A stretch of DNA of 32,569 nucleotides. It comes from Thermoguttaceae bacterium. Lineage in GTDB: Bacteria > Planctomycetota > Planctomycetia > Pirellulales > Thermoguttaceae. The position numbers and the translations under genes are program-made. The notes beneath the pieces were generated by a model. That model did no database searches. It was not told the DNA's origin and was given only the letters and a program-made list of their open reading frames with translations. Positions 18,701 to 26,699 of this stretch are shown in pieces. Each line of letters starts with the position of its first letter. Within the stretch, counting starts at the first letter, position 1. The stretch is taken from contig JARKPK010000176.1 of the NCBI GenBank assembly GCA_029975295.1, positions 1 to 32,569 on the forward strand, read 5' to 3'.

Positions 18701-21700
18701 TGATCGACGGCGTAACATCGGGTACGGCGGGCTTTGACATCGATGTGCTCGGCAGCGTGCAGTCGCTGGGCACCGCGTTCGCCCCGGTTACCTTCACCAC
18801 GCCGACCTACGGGGACACGCTCGGTTGGGGCGAGATCCATCACGCCAACGCTGCTGCATCCCTCTATCAATATACAGAAGTGCTGCGTACCGGCCGCGCG
18901 CCGGGGCAAGGCCACACAGGCGCCGGCCCGGCCTTCAACGTCAGCGGTTCGACGATCGTCTTCGACCACAGCTCGATCAGCGACAACATCGGCAAGATCA
19001 TGCAGTCGGGCAGCGGTTCGAACCTCACATTCCGCGACAGCCTGTTGGCCCGAGCGGTCATGGGCCCGGAGATCGCCAACACCGCGCTGCTGTTCGAGAA
19101 CAGTTTCATCCAGACGATGCACAACGGCGACGACGCTGACGGCATCTATCTGCACGACCAGCAGCCGGGTCAGACGATCGTGCTCCGCGGGGGCGCCGTG
19201 GCCGACACCTTCGACGACGGCATCGACACCCTGAGTTCGACCGTGCTCATCGAGAACATGGTCGTCCGCAGCACGAACGACAAGGGCCTCAGCGTCTTCA
19301 ACGGCGACGTGTCGGTCCGCAACAGCCTCTTCGCCGAAAACGGCCTTGTGGCCGAGGACGGCACCTCAGTCGCCATCTCCGGCAAAAGCAACAACAACAC
19401 GACCACCACAATCTATCTCGACGGCGTGACGGTCTACAGCGACACGATCGCCATTCAGGCTCGTCGCAAAACCGTCACCAGCGGCGATGTGATCACCTAC
19501 CACGTCAAGAACTCGATCCTCGTCGCGCCGCAACCATTAGACATCAGTTCCGCCGTTGCGGGATTGCCGACAGGCAACTTCTTTATCGACTACACCGACA
19601 CGTTCGGCGACACTGCCGGCTACACAATCGTCGGCGGCAACAACATCAACGCCGACCCGCTGTTCCTCAGTGCAGCCGATCACGACTACCGCCTGGCCGC
19701 CGGCTCACCGGCCATCAATGCAGGCGATCCGGCCGGTCGGCCCGACTCGGACGGTTCGCGGGCCGACTTGGGCGCGCGGCCCAGCGGCGCAACCGGCGTC
19801 TACGCCCCGCAAACCATCACGGGCGGACACATCACCGTCAATACGCTGCTGTATCCGGAAGCCGGCCCGTACCGCATCACCGGCGACGTGATCGTCGACC
19901 CGGGCGTTACTCTGACCATCTTGCCTGGCACCACGGTGTTTTTCGACGCCGGCGCGGGACTGACCATCAACGGCCGGCTGGCGGCCGAGGGCACGGCGGA
20001 CAAATTGATCCGCCTGACGGCCTATCCCGGCGAGGGCTATTGGGACGGCATCCACTTCCAGAACACGATGGAGGACAACCGCATCACGTATGCGATCGTC
20101 GAGTACGGCGAGGGTGTGTACGGGGCCGGCGGCGACAACGCGATGATCGGCGTCACCAACTCGCGGCTGCTGCTCGACCACGACACGTTCGACCACGCCC
20201 GCTATCGCCGCATCCGCACGGTCAACTCGTCGCTGACGGTCACCAACTCGACGTTCACCGACTTGTTCGGCCCCGGCGAAGCGCCGCTGACGAACAACCG
20301 CAGCGAGCAAATCTGGGGCAGCAACGCGCCCAACGGCGGCTGGATTCTCATCCAAAACAACGTTTTCGGCACGACCAAGGGACACAACGACATTATCGAC
20401 CTCAATGGCGGGCATCGCGCCGCCGGCGCGCCAGTGCCGCGCATTCTCGACAACGTGTTCCTCGGCGGCGGCGACGACGCCCTCGACCTCGAAGGCGACT
20501 TCGTCATCGAAGGCAACACGTTCATGCACTTCCACAAGGATCCGCTTTATCACACGACCGAGTCGGGCGAAGCCAATGTCATCTCGGCCGGCGACGCAGC
20601 CAACGTCGGCTACGACTACCTCATCGCCCGCAACGTCTTCTACGACATCGACCACGCGGTTCTTATCAAGGACGGCTCCACGCTCAGTTTCCTGAACAAC
20701 ACGGTCGTCAATGTGACTGCCGGAAAGGCGGCGATCTACTTCGACGTCGTCGGGGATTCCGCCGGCGCCGGGCGCGCGGCGCACCTCGACGGCAACATCT
20801 TCGACGACGTTCCCCTCCCCATCGATCTCACGGTGCGCAGCGGCGCGCCCACGCCGACACTGACCGTCAACCGCTCGGTCATCGCTTCGGCTTGGCACGG
20901 CTACGGGACGGGCAATACGGCCGAGAATCCGCGGCTGGTCGATCCCGCTGGCGGCGACTTCCGTCTCCGCCCCGGTTCGCCCGCCCTAAACGCCGGGCCC
21001 AACGGCCTGAACATGGGCGCCAAAGTTGCCGGCGGCGCGTCGCTCGCCGGTGAGCCGGAAGCGATCACGCGGCTGACCTCCGCAGCGATTACAGTCGGCG
21101 GTCCGGGCATCACGCACTACAAGTACTTCGTCAACACGATCGGCGATTGGGCTGCCGCGCCCGAGTATCCGGTGGCCGTCCCGCTGTCGCTGACGGGACT
21201 GCCTGACGGCACCTACGTTGTTTACGTCGTAGGCAAGAACCTAATGGGCCAGTGGCAATCAACGCCTACCGCCTCACAAACTTGGACCGTCGCGGCGGCG
21301 CGGCAGCACGTGCGGATCAACGAAGTGCTTGCCCGCAACACGGCGGCGGTCGCCGTCGGGACCACGTACCCAGACATGATCGAACTGTTCAACGACGGGG
21401 GCGCGGCCATCGATCTGGGCGGCATGAGCATTTCCGACGACCCCGATGTGCCGGCGAAGTTCGTCTTCGCCGCCGGCACGGTGCTCGCTCCGGGCGATTT
21501 CCTGGTACTCTATGCCGACAACAAAGACGGGCCGGGCATTCACCTGGGTTTCGCACTCGATGGCGATGGCGACGGCGTCTATCTGTTCGGCGCCGAACCG
21601 GCCCCGTTGACGCCGCGCCCGCTGGTGGATTCAGTCGTCTTCGGACCGCAGATCGTCGACCTGTCGATCGGCCGCGTGGGGCACAATGCGGCGTGGGCAC

Positions 21701-24700
21701 TGACGCAGCCCACCTTCGGCGCGGCGAACATCGCTCAGCGCACCGGCGATCCAACCACGATGATGCTCAATGAATGGTTCGCCAGCGGCAACGTCCGTTT
21801 GGTCGATGACTTCATTGAACTCTACAACCCCGATCCATTGCCGGTTCTTCTGGCGGGCCTCTCGCTGACCGACAACGCGCTCAGCCAACCGGGCGAGCAT
21901 GCCATCGGGGCATTGAGCTTCGCGGCCAGCGGCGGCTTCGCGGCTTTCAAGGCCGACGGCAACACCGACAAAGGCCTCAATCACCTCGGCTTCCGCCTCG
22001 ATGCGCGCCAGGAGTGGCTCGGCCTGTTCGACGCCGATCTCAAGCTGCTCGACCGCGTTCTGTACTTTGACCAAACCGCGGATTATTCGCAGGGCCGCAG
22101 TCCCGACGGCGCGGGCCAGCCCTACCAGTTCTTCGGCCTGCCGACGCCCGGGGTAGCCAATGCCGCGCTGCCGGCCCACACCGCGCTGTTGGACGGCCTG
22201 CGCATCACCGAGATCATGTATAATCCGGCCGGCGACAACGACTGGGAGTACATCGAGCTGAAGAACATCGGTGCGACGACGCTCGACCTGACTGGCGTGC
22301 GGCTCGGCGGCGGCGTCAACTTCACCTTCGGAGCCATGCAGTTGGCCCCAAATCAGTACGTGGTCGTCGCCCGCGATGTCGCGAAGTTCGCCGCGCGGTA
22401 TGGTTCCGGCATCAACTTGGCGGGGCAATATGACGGCAGCCTCAACGACGGCGGCGAGGAAATCGTCTTGCAACTGCCCGATCCGTATGCGGCCGCAATC
22501 CTGCGATTCAACTACAACAATACCTGGTATCCGGCGACCGACGGCGGCGGCTACGCGTTGACGGTGATCGACACCGGCGCGTTGCCGGCCGCATGGGATG
22601 GATCAGCCAATTGGCAGACGGGCACGATTCTGGGCGGCTCCCCCGGCCGCGCCGACGCCGCTACGGTCGTCCCAAGCATCGTCATCAACGAGGTGCTCGC
22701 CCACACCGACGAGCCCTACGCCGATGCCATTGAGCTCTTCAACACCACCGACCAGGCGATCGACATCACCGGCTGGTGGCTCAGCGACGACGCCGGCAAC
22801 TTTCGGAAGTTCCAGATTCCTGCGTTGCCCGACGGCGCGCCGCGCATCCTGGGCGCTCATCAGTACGTTGTCTTCTATCAGGGCCATTTCGAAAACCACG
22901 TGCTCGTCTCCGATCCCGTTTACGAGTTCGGCGGAAGCGGTCCCGGCGACTTCGCCTTGAACTCGTATCTCGGCGATCAGGTGTGGCTGGCAGCCGGCGA
23001 CGCGGCGGGCAACGTCACGCAGGTGGTCGATTACGTTCAGTTCGGTCCCTCGGCCAATCCGCGAATCGCCGGCGTCGCTCATCCCGAATCGTTCGGCCGC
23101 TGGTCGGCCGATCCGGCCAATCTGTGGAAGGGGACGCTCTATCCGCTGGCGGCCCCCACGCTTGGCCAGGCCAACAACGCGGCCGACAACGGCCCGCGCG
23201 TTGGCCCGCTGCTGATCAGCGAATTGATGTACAATGTCGGCCCGGTGGCCAACGCGAGCGACCTGGAGTTCGTCGAGATTTACAACCCGACCTCCACCGC
23301 CGTCGATCTCCACCGCTGGCGTCTTTCCGGCGGTGTCGACTTCGACTTCTCAACCCTCGCGCCGGCCGACCGCACGATCGGCGCGCGCCAAACGCTGGTC
23401 GTCGTGTCGTTCGATCCGAATGATCCCGCGAACGCCGGCCGGCTGACCGCGTTCCGCAGCCATTACGGCATCGGAACCGCCGTGAAGATCGTAGGGGGCT
23501 TCTCGGGTAAGCTCAGCGACCTGGGCGAAACGGTGCGACTGCTCGATTACGACGAGCCCCCTCTGGAAGACCCGTCCCTCTATCCGTCGTTGTTGGAAGA
23601 CGAAGTGGCTTATAGCAACACCTGGGGAGCCAACGGCACCGGCCAGTCGCTGCACCGCAACGGCTCGGCCTATTGGGGCCACGATCCGGCAAGTTGGACC
23701 GCGGCCGCGGCAACGCCGGGCACGGCCGAAGCGTCGTCGCCCCGCATCGTCGCACGCAAGCTTTTCTACAACCGATCAGGCTACGACGGCGGCAGTGCGG
23801 CGGCCAACGCGGCCGACGACGGTGCGATCGCAATCGACAAGATGGCCCTGCTGCCAGGCGGCGCAGCGACGCTGGCGAACTACTCGAACTATGCCCGCGG
23901 TCTCAACGGCATCATGATCGACCTTGCCGGTGCGCCCAATGCGGCCGCAATTACCGCGGCCGACTTCACATTCAAGGTCGGCAACGACGATACGCCCGAC
24001 GAGTGGACTGCGGCTCCGGCGCCGGCGAGCGTCAGCGTTCGGCTCGGCGCGGGCGTCGGCGGCAGCGACCGGGTGACGATTATCTGGAGCGACAACGCCA
24101 TTGAGAACCAATGGCTGCAAGTAACGGTCAAGAACACTGCCAATACCGGCCTCGCGGTCGCCGACGTATTCTATTTCGGCAACGCCATCGGCGAAAGCGG
24201 CGACAGCCCGCTCAACACCGCTGTCGATCTGTACGACGAGCAGGCCGTTTTGGCCCATTTCACGGCCAGCGGCGCGACCACGATCGCCGACCCCTTCGAC
24301 TTCAACCGCGACGGAGTGGTGAACGACACCGACAAGTCCGTGGTGCAAGCCAACCACAGCGGAGCAACACCGCTTGTGTTGCTGGGCCGCTCGTTGGTGT
24401 TCAGCGCCGCCGCCGGCGTCTGGACCGACGCCGGCCTGACGCTGCGACTGACGGATGACGGTTTGCTCCACCTGTATCGAACCGGAACCACGATTGACGC
24501 CGTGGCGCCGGTGGCGGCCAGCAGCGTCAACGGCATCCAAATCACCGGCCGCAACAATCTGTTCGATACACTGACCATCGACTTCGGCGGCGGCAGCCCG
24601 CTTCCCAACAGCGGCCTCAGCTTCAACGGTGGTGCGGGCGCCAACACGCTGTCGATTGCCGCCGCTACGCGCAGCGACACGCTAACGATGAGCGCCTCAC

Positions 24701-25587
24701 AGTTGTTCGTCAACGGCGCGCCGGCCGTGAACGTGGCGAACGTGCAGAATTACCGCTTCGACTTGGGCGCCGGCGTGTTCGACCTCGGCGGCGAGGCACG
24801 CGCCGTCGGCGACCTCACGCTAGTCAGCGGCCAGATTATCAATGGAACACTGAATGCCGCCTCTTACACGATCCTCGGCGGCACGGTCAGCGCCTCGCTC
24901 GGCTCGGCCCCGATCACAAAGCAATCGGCCGAAACAGCCACGGTGACAACGCCCGTCGCCGCCACCACGCTCGACGTGCAAGATGGCCAATTGAAGGCGC
25001 CAACCATCGTGGCCGACACTTTAACAATCGGCTCGGGCGCGAAGTTGCAACTCACCGGCAGCGGCACGAGCGTCGTCAACTTCCTGAGCATATTCAGCCC
25101 TTCCGGCGGATTCGACTGGGCCGCGACGGACGCGGCGCCGCCTGTCGTCGTCGCGGCCAGCGAGCCGGCCGGCCCGACCGTATTGGCCGCCTCGCCGGAG
25201 CATGTCGCGCAGCCCGCGACCGTCACCGCGGTCGGTCCGGGCAATGCCGCATTGTTGACTGCCGACATCGAAATCCCGCTCGCGCTGTCGGACCGTTGCT
25301 CGGTCGATCTGGTCGAAACCGTTGATCTGTCGTGGGTCGGTATCAAGGCAAACGGCGGCACGCTGAGCCCGGCCGAAGCGTCGTGGACGACAACTCGCGG
25401 CGACGTGGCGCTGTGGATGGCCGCCTACGCCGAAGAGACGCGGCGAGCCGAACAGCAAACGTGGCGACTGGCAGACATCGAAGAATCGATTGCCCAGTTC
25501 GCTCCCGCGCGGAAAACACTGCCGCCGTGGGCGTTCGGACGCCCCGACCGCTTGCGTGTGACAATGAAGTCGGCCGTGGACCGTTAG
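12790..25587 (+). CDS. giant secreted mosaic protein: LEPR-x-L, lamin-tail, CotH-like, DNRLRE, beta-helix, dockerin-like
   Basis: A 4265-aa extracellular protein with unproven function, probably structural or adhesive. The ATG at 12790 has GAGG 9 nt upstream. A basic leader ends in FESLEPRQMLNGG (27-39), the planctomycete export-associated motif. Approximate residues: lamin-tail 1 (LTD, 41-205) and 2 (210-620, interrupted by three modules at 274-341, 349-415, 496-569); CotH-like 761-1147 (FRNRGHGTR, VPWDTDT); PA14-like region 1150-1577 with a DNRLRE module inside (1284-1467); jelly-roll 1579-1764; beta-helix regions 1931-2334 and 2338-2757; Fn3-like 2757-2837; LTDs 3-7 starting near 2841, 2991, 3137, 3296 and 3474; dockerin/EF-hand-like 3807-3858 (DFNRDGVVNDTD); then a low-complexity beta region. 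No sortase, PEP-CTERM or transmembrane anchor is visible at the C-terminus. The kinase activity known for CotH is uncertain here, because the usual catalytic signature is not obvious. The long unbroken frame argues that it is intact. Confidence 0.93.
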   Translation: MARNKQRGRRVESKGKARATARRSLRFESLEPRQMLNGGPLVISEFLAKANTSNPNALVDDYGTKSDWIEIYNPTATAIDLVGYALTDSKGDPLQCRFTADSFPTGQPTTIGPGEYKIVFASGRSNSGSVIYGPGGQLHTNFKLSDDPPEYLGLIQPDGSTVAAEFAPKYPAQAADISYGWTTDGTRQGFFFEPSPGLPNGNEVSASSAPIIISEIMYNTARGAPGSIGYLPENIREEYIELYNRGATTTSLAGWQIDNWWFTLEPLKRVTGGLTRNGLIATAVVGTGHGYAEGDSVMITGADQAEYNGVFTITAVTATSFDYLITGAPAATATGAITVQKGPRLVTGIARDEWVATVTMTNHGFVNGNTILISGASEEPYNGVFTIADVTAHTFTYRLENLPAAAASGAIVAQKASRNLPNVSLAGQGYLAIAADVKSFREKYPLVTNVVAGWTSKLANNGEQITLRDAAGETVDRVNYSNEGDWGIRTRGEQLVTNLTRSGTSVTITVPYHGYTLADRAEDKVYRIAGANQAEFNGEWTLTAVTRDTMTFTIPGTSSSATGTITVQKKDAGHYGWQWYSAADGGGKSLELINAAMSNNNGQNWAASTITGGTPGAANSVASADIAPLISDVTHFPIIPRSTDPVYVTAKIVDELATGIQAWVYYRVDGAAAFTALAMADDGLHGDGAARDGKYGAILPVQADHTVVEFYVLARDKNGGPGTLTRTWPAAAGFGNGQTANLLYQVDDTYDPTAAWTPGSQPVYWLIMREVERAELALIGSVDPDRWSDAAMNGTFITVDGSGVELIYQAGFRNRGHGTRIGNNGANNYKIEIPHDNPWKGQTETIINYQNTPSQALGMAIFEAAGLPGPEQQPLQVRVNGVNWALTTSRMYGAYVSKEQYNSDFTSRAYPDDPDGNLYVVHYTDYPYTTNSAAGGELEYRGANPDAYRMNYFKQTNVAQDDWSDLINLTRVLDAANPAGISDADFLAEVSKVIDVDQWFRYIAVDTILGNREGGLYSGQGDDYGLYRGMNDTRFILVPWDTDTLMVYNGSAENPYTRSIVAGYQDVAGLTRLFTNPDTLGRYYAQVKQLCETVFAAANFNPLVEQVLGGRVDASDPEWTPQSQRDAIKTWMANRVANVLSQLPQVDFTITSPLAVQGGYPTTTSNSTSLNGTADPIETRSVLVNGQPAALNTATGAWSIGTTTGGSGVSDYLITAGSEWKYYAARGFDVTGYQATIAVADIATAESVISNPANRSGTWTLDTQTTRPATINLRNSGTSGGASYTFQEGVNGYAGTLDTHIRKSAPNTSYENATLNIDGELTTGQADPAHGLLWFNNIFGTADGQIKSTDVIQSATLTLNITNSSANSMSLYRLLGSWAETITWNSAFGANGIQNNGVEAALTADASLQPGSTGKYTIDVTAALQAWQANPGTNFGWALLPNGTDGIQFSASEDATVANRPLLTVALASETGAERFTSNNSQFPGQTAAVDNFVVEAKYRVYIPTAGAWTFGVNSDDGFKLELTNGVDPPRVMSFDGPRTQADTLTTFIFAQPGTYDLRLIYFDNTGDAAVELFAAPGSWTAFDQTSAWRLVGDVAHGGLGDSDQGTAWREATFDDSRWASGPAELGYGDAPGRPEMTTTTYVDTDPTTPTVEKNFTTYFRRTFEVTDPAQYTGLIVHMLYDDGAVVYLNGTELFRTANMPTGAITSTTQSGTTPSETTYYAFPVGAGNLRAGTNVLAVEIHQDGATSSDISFDLRLEATRPAGTGTGLPLTPGLNRFKVETFDAPNGSGNKLEEGYIDVWCNPATPLDTPPQPSGDPAGLEADPHLNIVARNSYVSGAPITVRVDVVDALDRVDRDVWDGLVTLVSSNPNVTLSASQITLYNGIGSVLLVPTWNGMGSGDFTLTAAWTDAARGLTRTVQKAMICLDGAPQTIVSGILAGDTTWSGVIHVTGDVTVPVGATLTIQAGTLVLIDGVTSGTAGFDIDVLGSVQSLGTAFAPVTFTTPTYGDTLGWGEIHHANAAASLYQYTEVLRTGRAPGQGHTGAGPAFNVSGSTIVFDHSSISDNIGKIMQSGSGSNLTFRDSLLARAVMGPEIANTALLFENSFIQTMHNGDDADGIYLHDQQPGQTIVLRGGAVADTFDDGIDTLSSTVLIENMVVRSTNDKGLSVFNGDVSVRNSLFAENGLVAEDGTSVAISGKSNNNTTTTIYLDGVTVYSDTIAIQARRKTVTSGDVITYHVKNSILVAPQPLDISSAVAGLPTGNFFIDYTDTFGDTAGYTIVGGNNINADPLFLSAADHDYRLAAGSPAINAGDPAGRPDSDGSRADLGARPSGATGVYAPQTITGGHITVNTLLYPEAGPYRITGDVIVDPGVTLTILPGTTVFFDAGAGLTINGRLAAEGTADKLIRLTAYPGEGYWDGIHFQNTMEDNRITYAIVEYGEGVYGAGGDNAMIGVTNSRLLLDHDTFDHARYRRIRTVNSSLTVTNSTFTDLFGPGEAPLTNNRSEQIWGSNAPNGGWILIQNNVFGTTKGHNDIIDLNGGHRAAGAPVPRILDNVFLGGGDDALDLEGDFVIEGNTFMHFHKDPLYHTTESGEANVISAGDAANVGYDYLIARNVFYDIDHAVLIKDGSTLSFLNNTVVNVTAGKAAIYFDVVGDSAGAGRAAHLDGNIFDDVPLPIDLTVRSGAPTPTLTVNRSVIASAWHGYGTGNTAENPRLVDPAGGDFRLRPGSPALNAGPNGLNMGAKVAGGASLAGEPEAITRLTSAAITVGGPGITHYKYFVNTIGDWAAAPEYPVAVPLSLTGLPDGTYVVYVVGKNLMGQWQSTPTASQTWTVAAARQHVRINEVLARNTAAVAVGTTYPDMIELFNDGGAAIDLGGMSISDDPDVPAKFVFAAGTVLAPGDFLVLYADNKDGPGIHLGFALDGDGDGVYLFGAEPAPLTPRPLVDSVVFGPQIVDLSIGRVGHNAAWALTQPTFGAANIAQRTGDPTTMMLNEWFASGNVRLVDDFIELYNPDPLPVLLAGLSLTDNALSQPGEHAIGALSFAASGGFAAFKADGNTDKGLNHLGFRLDARQEWLGLFDADLKLLDRVLYFDQTADYSQGRSPDGAGQPYQFFGLPTPGVANAALPAHTALLDGLRITEIMYNPAGDNDWEYIELKNIGATTLDLTGVRLGGGVNFTFGAMQLAPNQYVVVARDVAKFAARYGSGINLAGQYDGSLNDGGEEIVLQLPDPYAAAILRFNYNNTWYPATDGGGYALTVIDTGALPAAWDGSANWQTGTILGGSPGRADAATVVPSIVINEVLAHTDEPYADAIELFNTTDQAIDITGWWLSDDAGNFRKFQIPALPDGAPRILGAHQYVVFYQGHFENHVLVSDPVYEFGGSGPGDFALNSYLGDQVWLAAGDAAGNVTQVVDYVQFGPSANPRIAGVAHPESFGRWSADPANLWKGTLYPLAAPTLGQANNAADNGPRVGPLLISELMYNVGPVANASDLEFVEIYNPTSTAVDLHRWRLSGGVDFDFSTLAPADRTIGARQTLVVVSFDPNDPANAGRLTAFRSHYGIGTAVKIVGGFSGKLSDLGETVRLLDYDEPPLEDPSLYPSLLEDEVAYSNTWGANGTGQSLHRNGSAYWGHDPASWTAAAATPGTAEASSPRIVARKLFYNRSGYDGGSAAANAADDGAIAIDKMALLPGGAATLANYSNYARGLNGIMIDLAGAPNAAAITAADFTFKVGNDDTPDEWTAAPAPASVSVRLGAGVGGSDRVTIIWSDNAIENQWLQVTVKNTANTGLAVADVFYFGNAIGESGDSPLNTAVDLYDEQAVLAHFTASGATTIADPFDFNRDGVVNDTDKSVVQANHSGATPLVLLGRSLVFSAAAGVWTDAGLTLRLTDDGLLHLYRTGTTIDAVAPVAASSVNGIQITGRNNLFDTLTIDFGGGSPLPNSGLSFNGGAGANTLSIAAATRSDTLTMSASQLFVNGAPAVNVANVQNYRFDLGAGVFDLGGEARAVGDLTLVSGQIINGTLNAASYTILGGTVSASLGSAPITKQSAETATVTTPVAATTLDVQDGQLKAPTIVADTLTIGSGAKLQLTGSGTSVVNFLSIFSPSGGFDWAATDAAPPVVVAASEPAGPTVLAASPEHVAQPATVTAVGPGNAALLTADIEIPLALSDRCSVDLVETVDLSWVGIKANGGTLSPAEASWTTTRGDVALWMAAYAEETRRAEQQTWRLADIEESIAQFAPARKTLPPWAFGRPDRLRVTMKSAVDR

Positions 25588-25759
25588 CCGAAATACCGCA
25601 CCCGATCAGCAAATTCTCGAGCTGCTCAAATCGCCTAAGTGGTTATTGCCACGACACTTCGATGAAAACGCCGGCTCGCAGCACGTCGACAGACCGCAAC
25701 GGCCGGGGCATGGCGAACTCCGAAGTCCGGCGGCAGAGTGCCGCACAAAGAATGACCGA

Positions 25760-25788
25760 CATAAGCCCATTCGCCGCTGCGGCTTATG
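25760..25788 (-). terminator. hairpin downstream of tRNA-Ser
   Basis: CATAAGCC (25760-25767) pairs perfectly with GGCTTATG (25781-25788), and a GCC/GGC pair is possible inside the loop. It lies 44 bp past the 3' end of tRNA-Ser. On the minus strand TCGGTCATTCTTTG follows, a weak T-rich tail. It also lies after the giant gene's stop and could serve either transcript. Confidence 0.35.
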
Positions 25789-25831
25789 CGCGAAAAGTTG
25801 AAGACATCCAAGACTCTACAAGAATCGTCAA

Positions 25832-25918
25832 CGGAGAGGACAGGATTCGAACCTGCGGACCGGTTTCCCGGTCACGGGTTTAGCAAACCCGCGCTATAGA
25901 CCACTCAGCCACCTCTCC
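25832..25918 (-). tRNA. tRNA-Ser (anticodon GCT)
   Basis: A complete class II tRNA of 87 nt without encoded CCA. The acceptor stem GGAGAGG pairs with CCTCTCC and the discriminator is G. The D-arm starts GGCTGAGTGG. The anticodon stem CGGGT/ACCCG encloses loop TTGCTAA, giving anticodon GCT, which reads AGC and AGT. The long variable arm (GACCGGGAAACCGGTC) is the serine hallmark. The T-arm GCAGGTTCGAATCCTGT has the canonical TTCGAAT loop. All stems are intact, in contrast to the decayed tRNA-Pro at the left end. It stands alone, transcribed against its neighbours. Confidence 0.97.
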
Positions 25919-26699
25919 CGATCGAAAACACAAGCTTGATCAACGCCCAGCACTGCTTCCGCTGCTCCGCGGCAAAGCGCACCGATTTCGGCCACCCCAG
26001 CAGCTTCGAGCGGATCGTCCAACCTTCGGTATGATACCCCCGATTTGGGATTCCGTAAAGTGGCCGTCGCCTCGGGCAGCTCGGCCGGTCTTTTGAACTC
26101 AATTGCGGTTGTACCGCATTTGAATAGGCGCAGCGTCTTCCTTGTTCAGCCGTTCTGACTTCCAGGCACGTGCCTTCGCGCGCGTCGTTGCCCGGCAAGA
26201 TGGGAAGACTGCGAGATTCAATCACAGGACAGCCGCAGACAATTACCGAGATGCGACGGCAAAGCGGCAAGAAATCGGCTTTCCTCACTTTGCCTGTTCT
26301 CGCTACAATTCGCCGTTGAATGGGGCGACTCGTCGCGGCATGGCCGTCAGCCGGCAACGGTTTGATGGGCATCGCGTCCCGTTGAACGGCGATTGGGCTA
26401 CAAGTTTATCAGCCGTAAGGTTATCGGCCGGGCAGACGGCTGCCGATCGCCTCTGAGGGCAAGATGCGAAAAGAAGCACCGTTTTCAATGTGTCGTGTCT
26501 TCTTCCAAGCGATTGCGCAACCGGTGTTCGACAGGTCCGCACAACAACGAAAGTGGCCGCCGGTGCAGCCTTGCGGTCGATTGCGTGCATCGCCCGCTTG
26601 GGCCGCTATTTCGTTTTCCGCGGTTTCGTTGGGATTGGGTAGTTTTCGCTTATCGCAAGCAACAGCACTTGCGACGACGCAGGACATAAGGGTTCAGGG
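25919..26699. other. ~780-bp region without a credible gene
   Basis: The open frames here (for example 26464-26703 plus and 25905-26372 minus) have poor codon composition and no family features. The 3' part becomes T-rich before the AsmA-like gene. A promoter-like sequence for the tRNA is noted separately. I see no repeat or RNA gene. Confidence 0.45.
26031..26059 (-). promoter_or_regulatory. possible promoter for tRNA-Ser
   Basis: On the minus strand, TTTACG (26059-26054) and TATCAT (26036-26031) are separated by 17 bp, a sigma-70-like arrangement with a good -10 and a weak -35. It would give a leader of roughly 105 nt before tRNA-Ser. Confidence 0.25.

Noticed and set aside
17173-19155. 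660-codon open frame on the minus strand inside the giant gene
   Set aside because: It is antisense to well-recognised DNRLRE, PA14-like and beta-helix domains. The arginine/valine/aspartate-rich product is typical of an antisense frame of GC-rich coding DNA.
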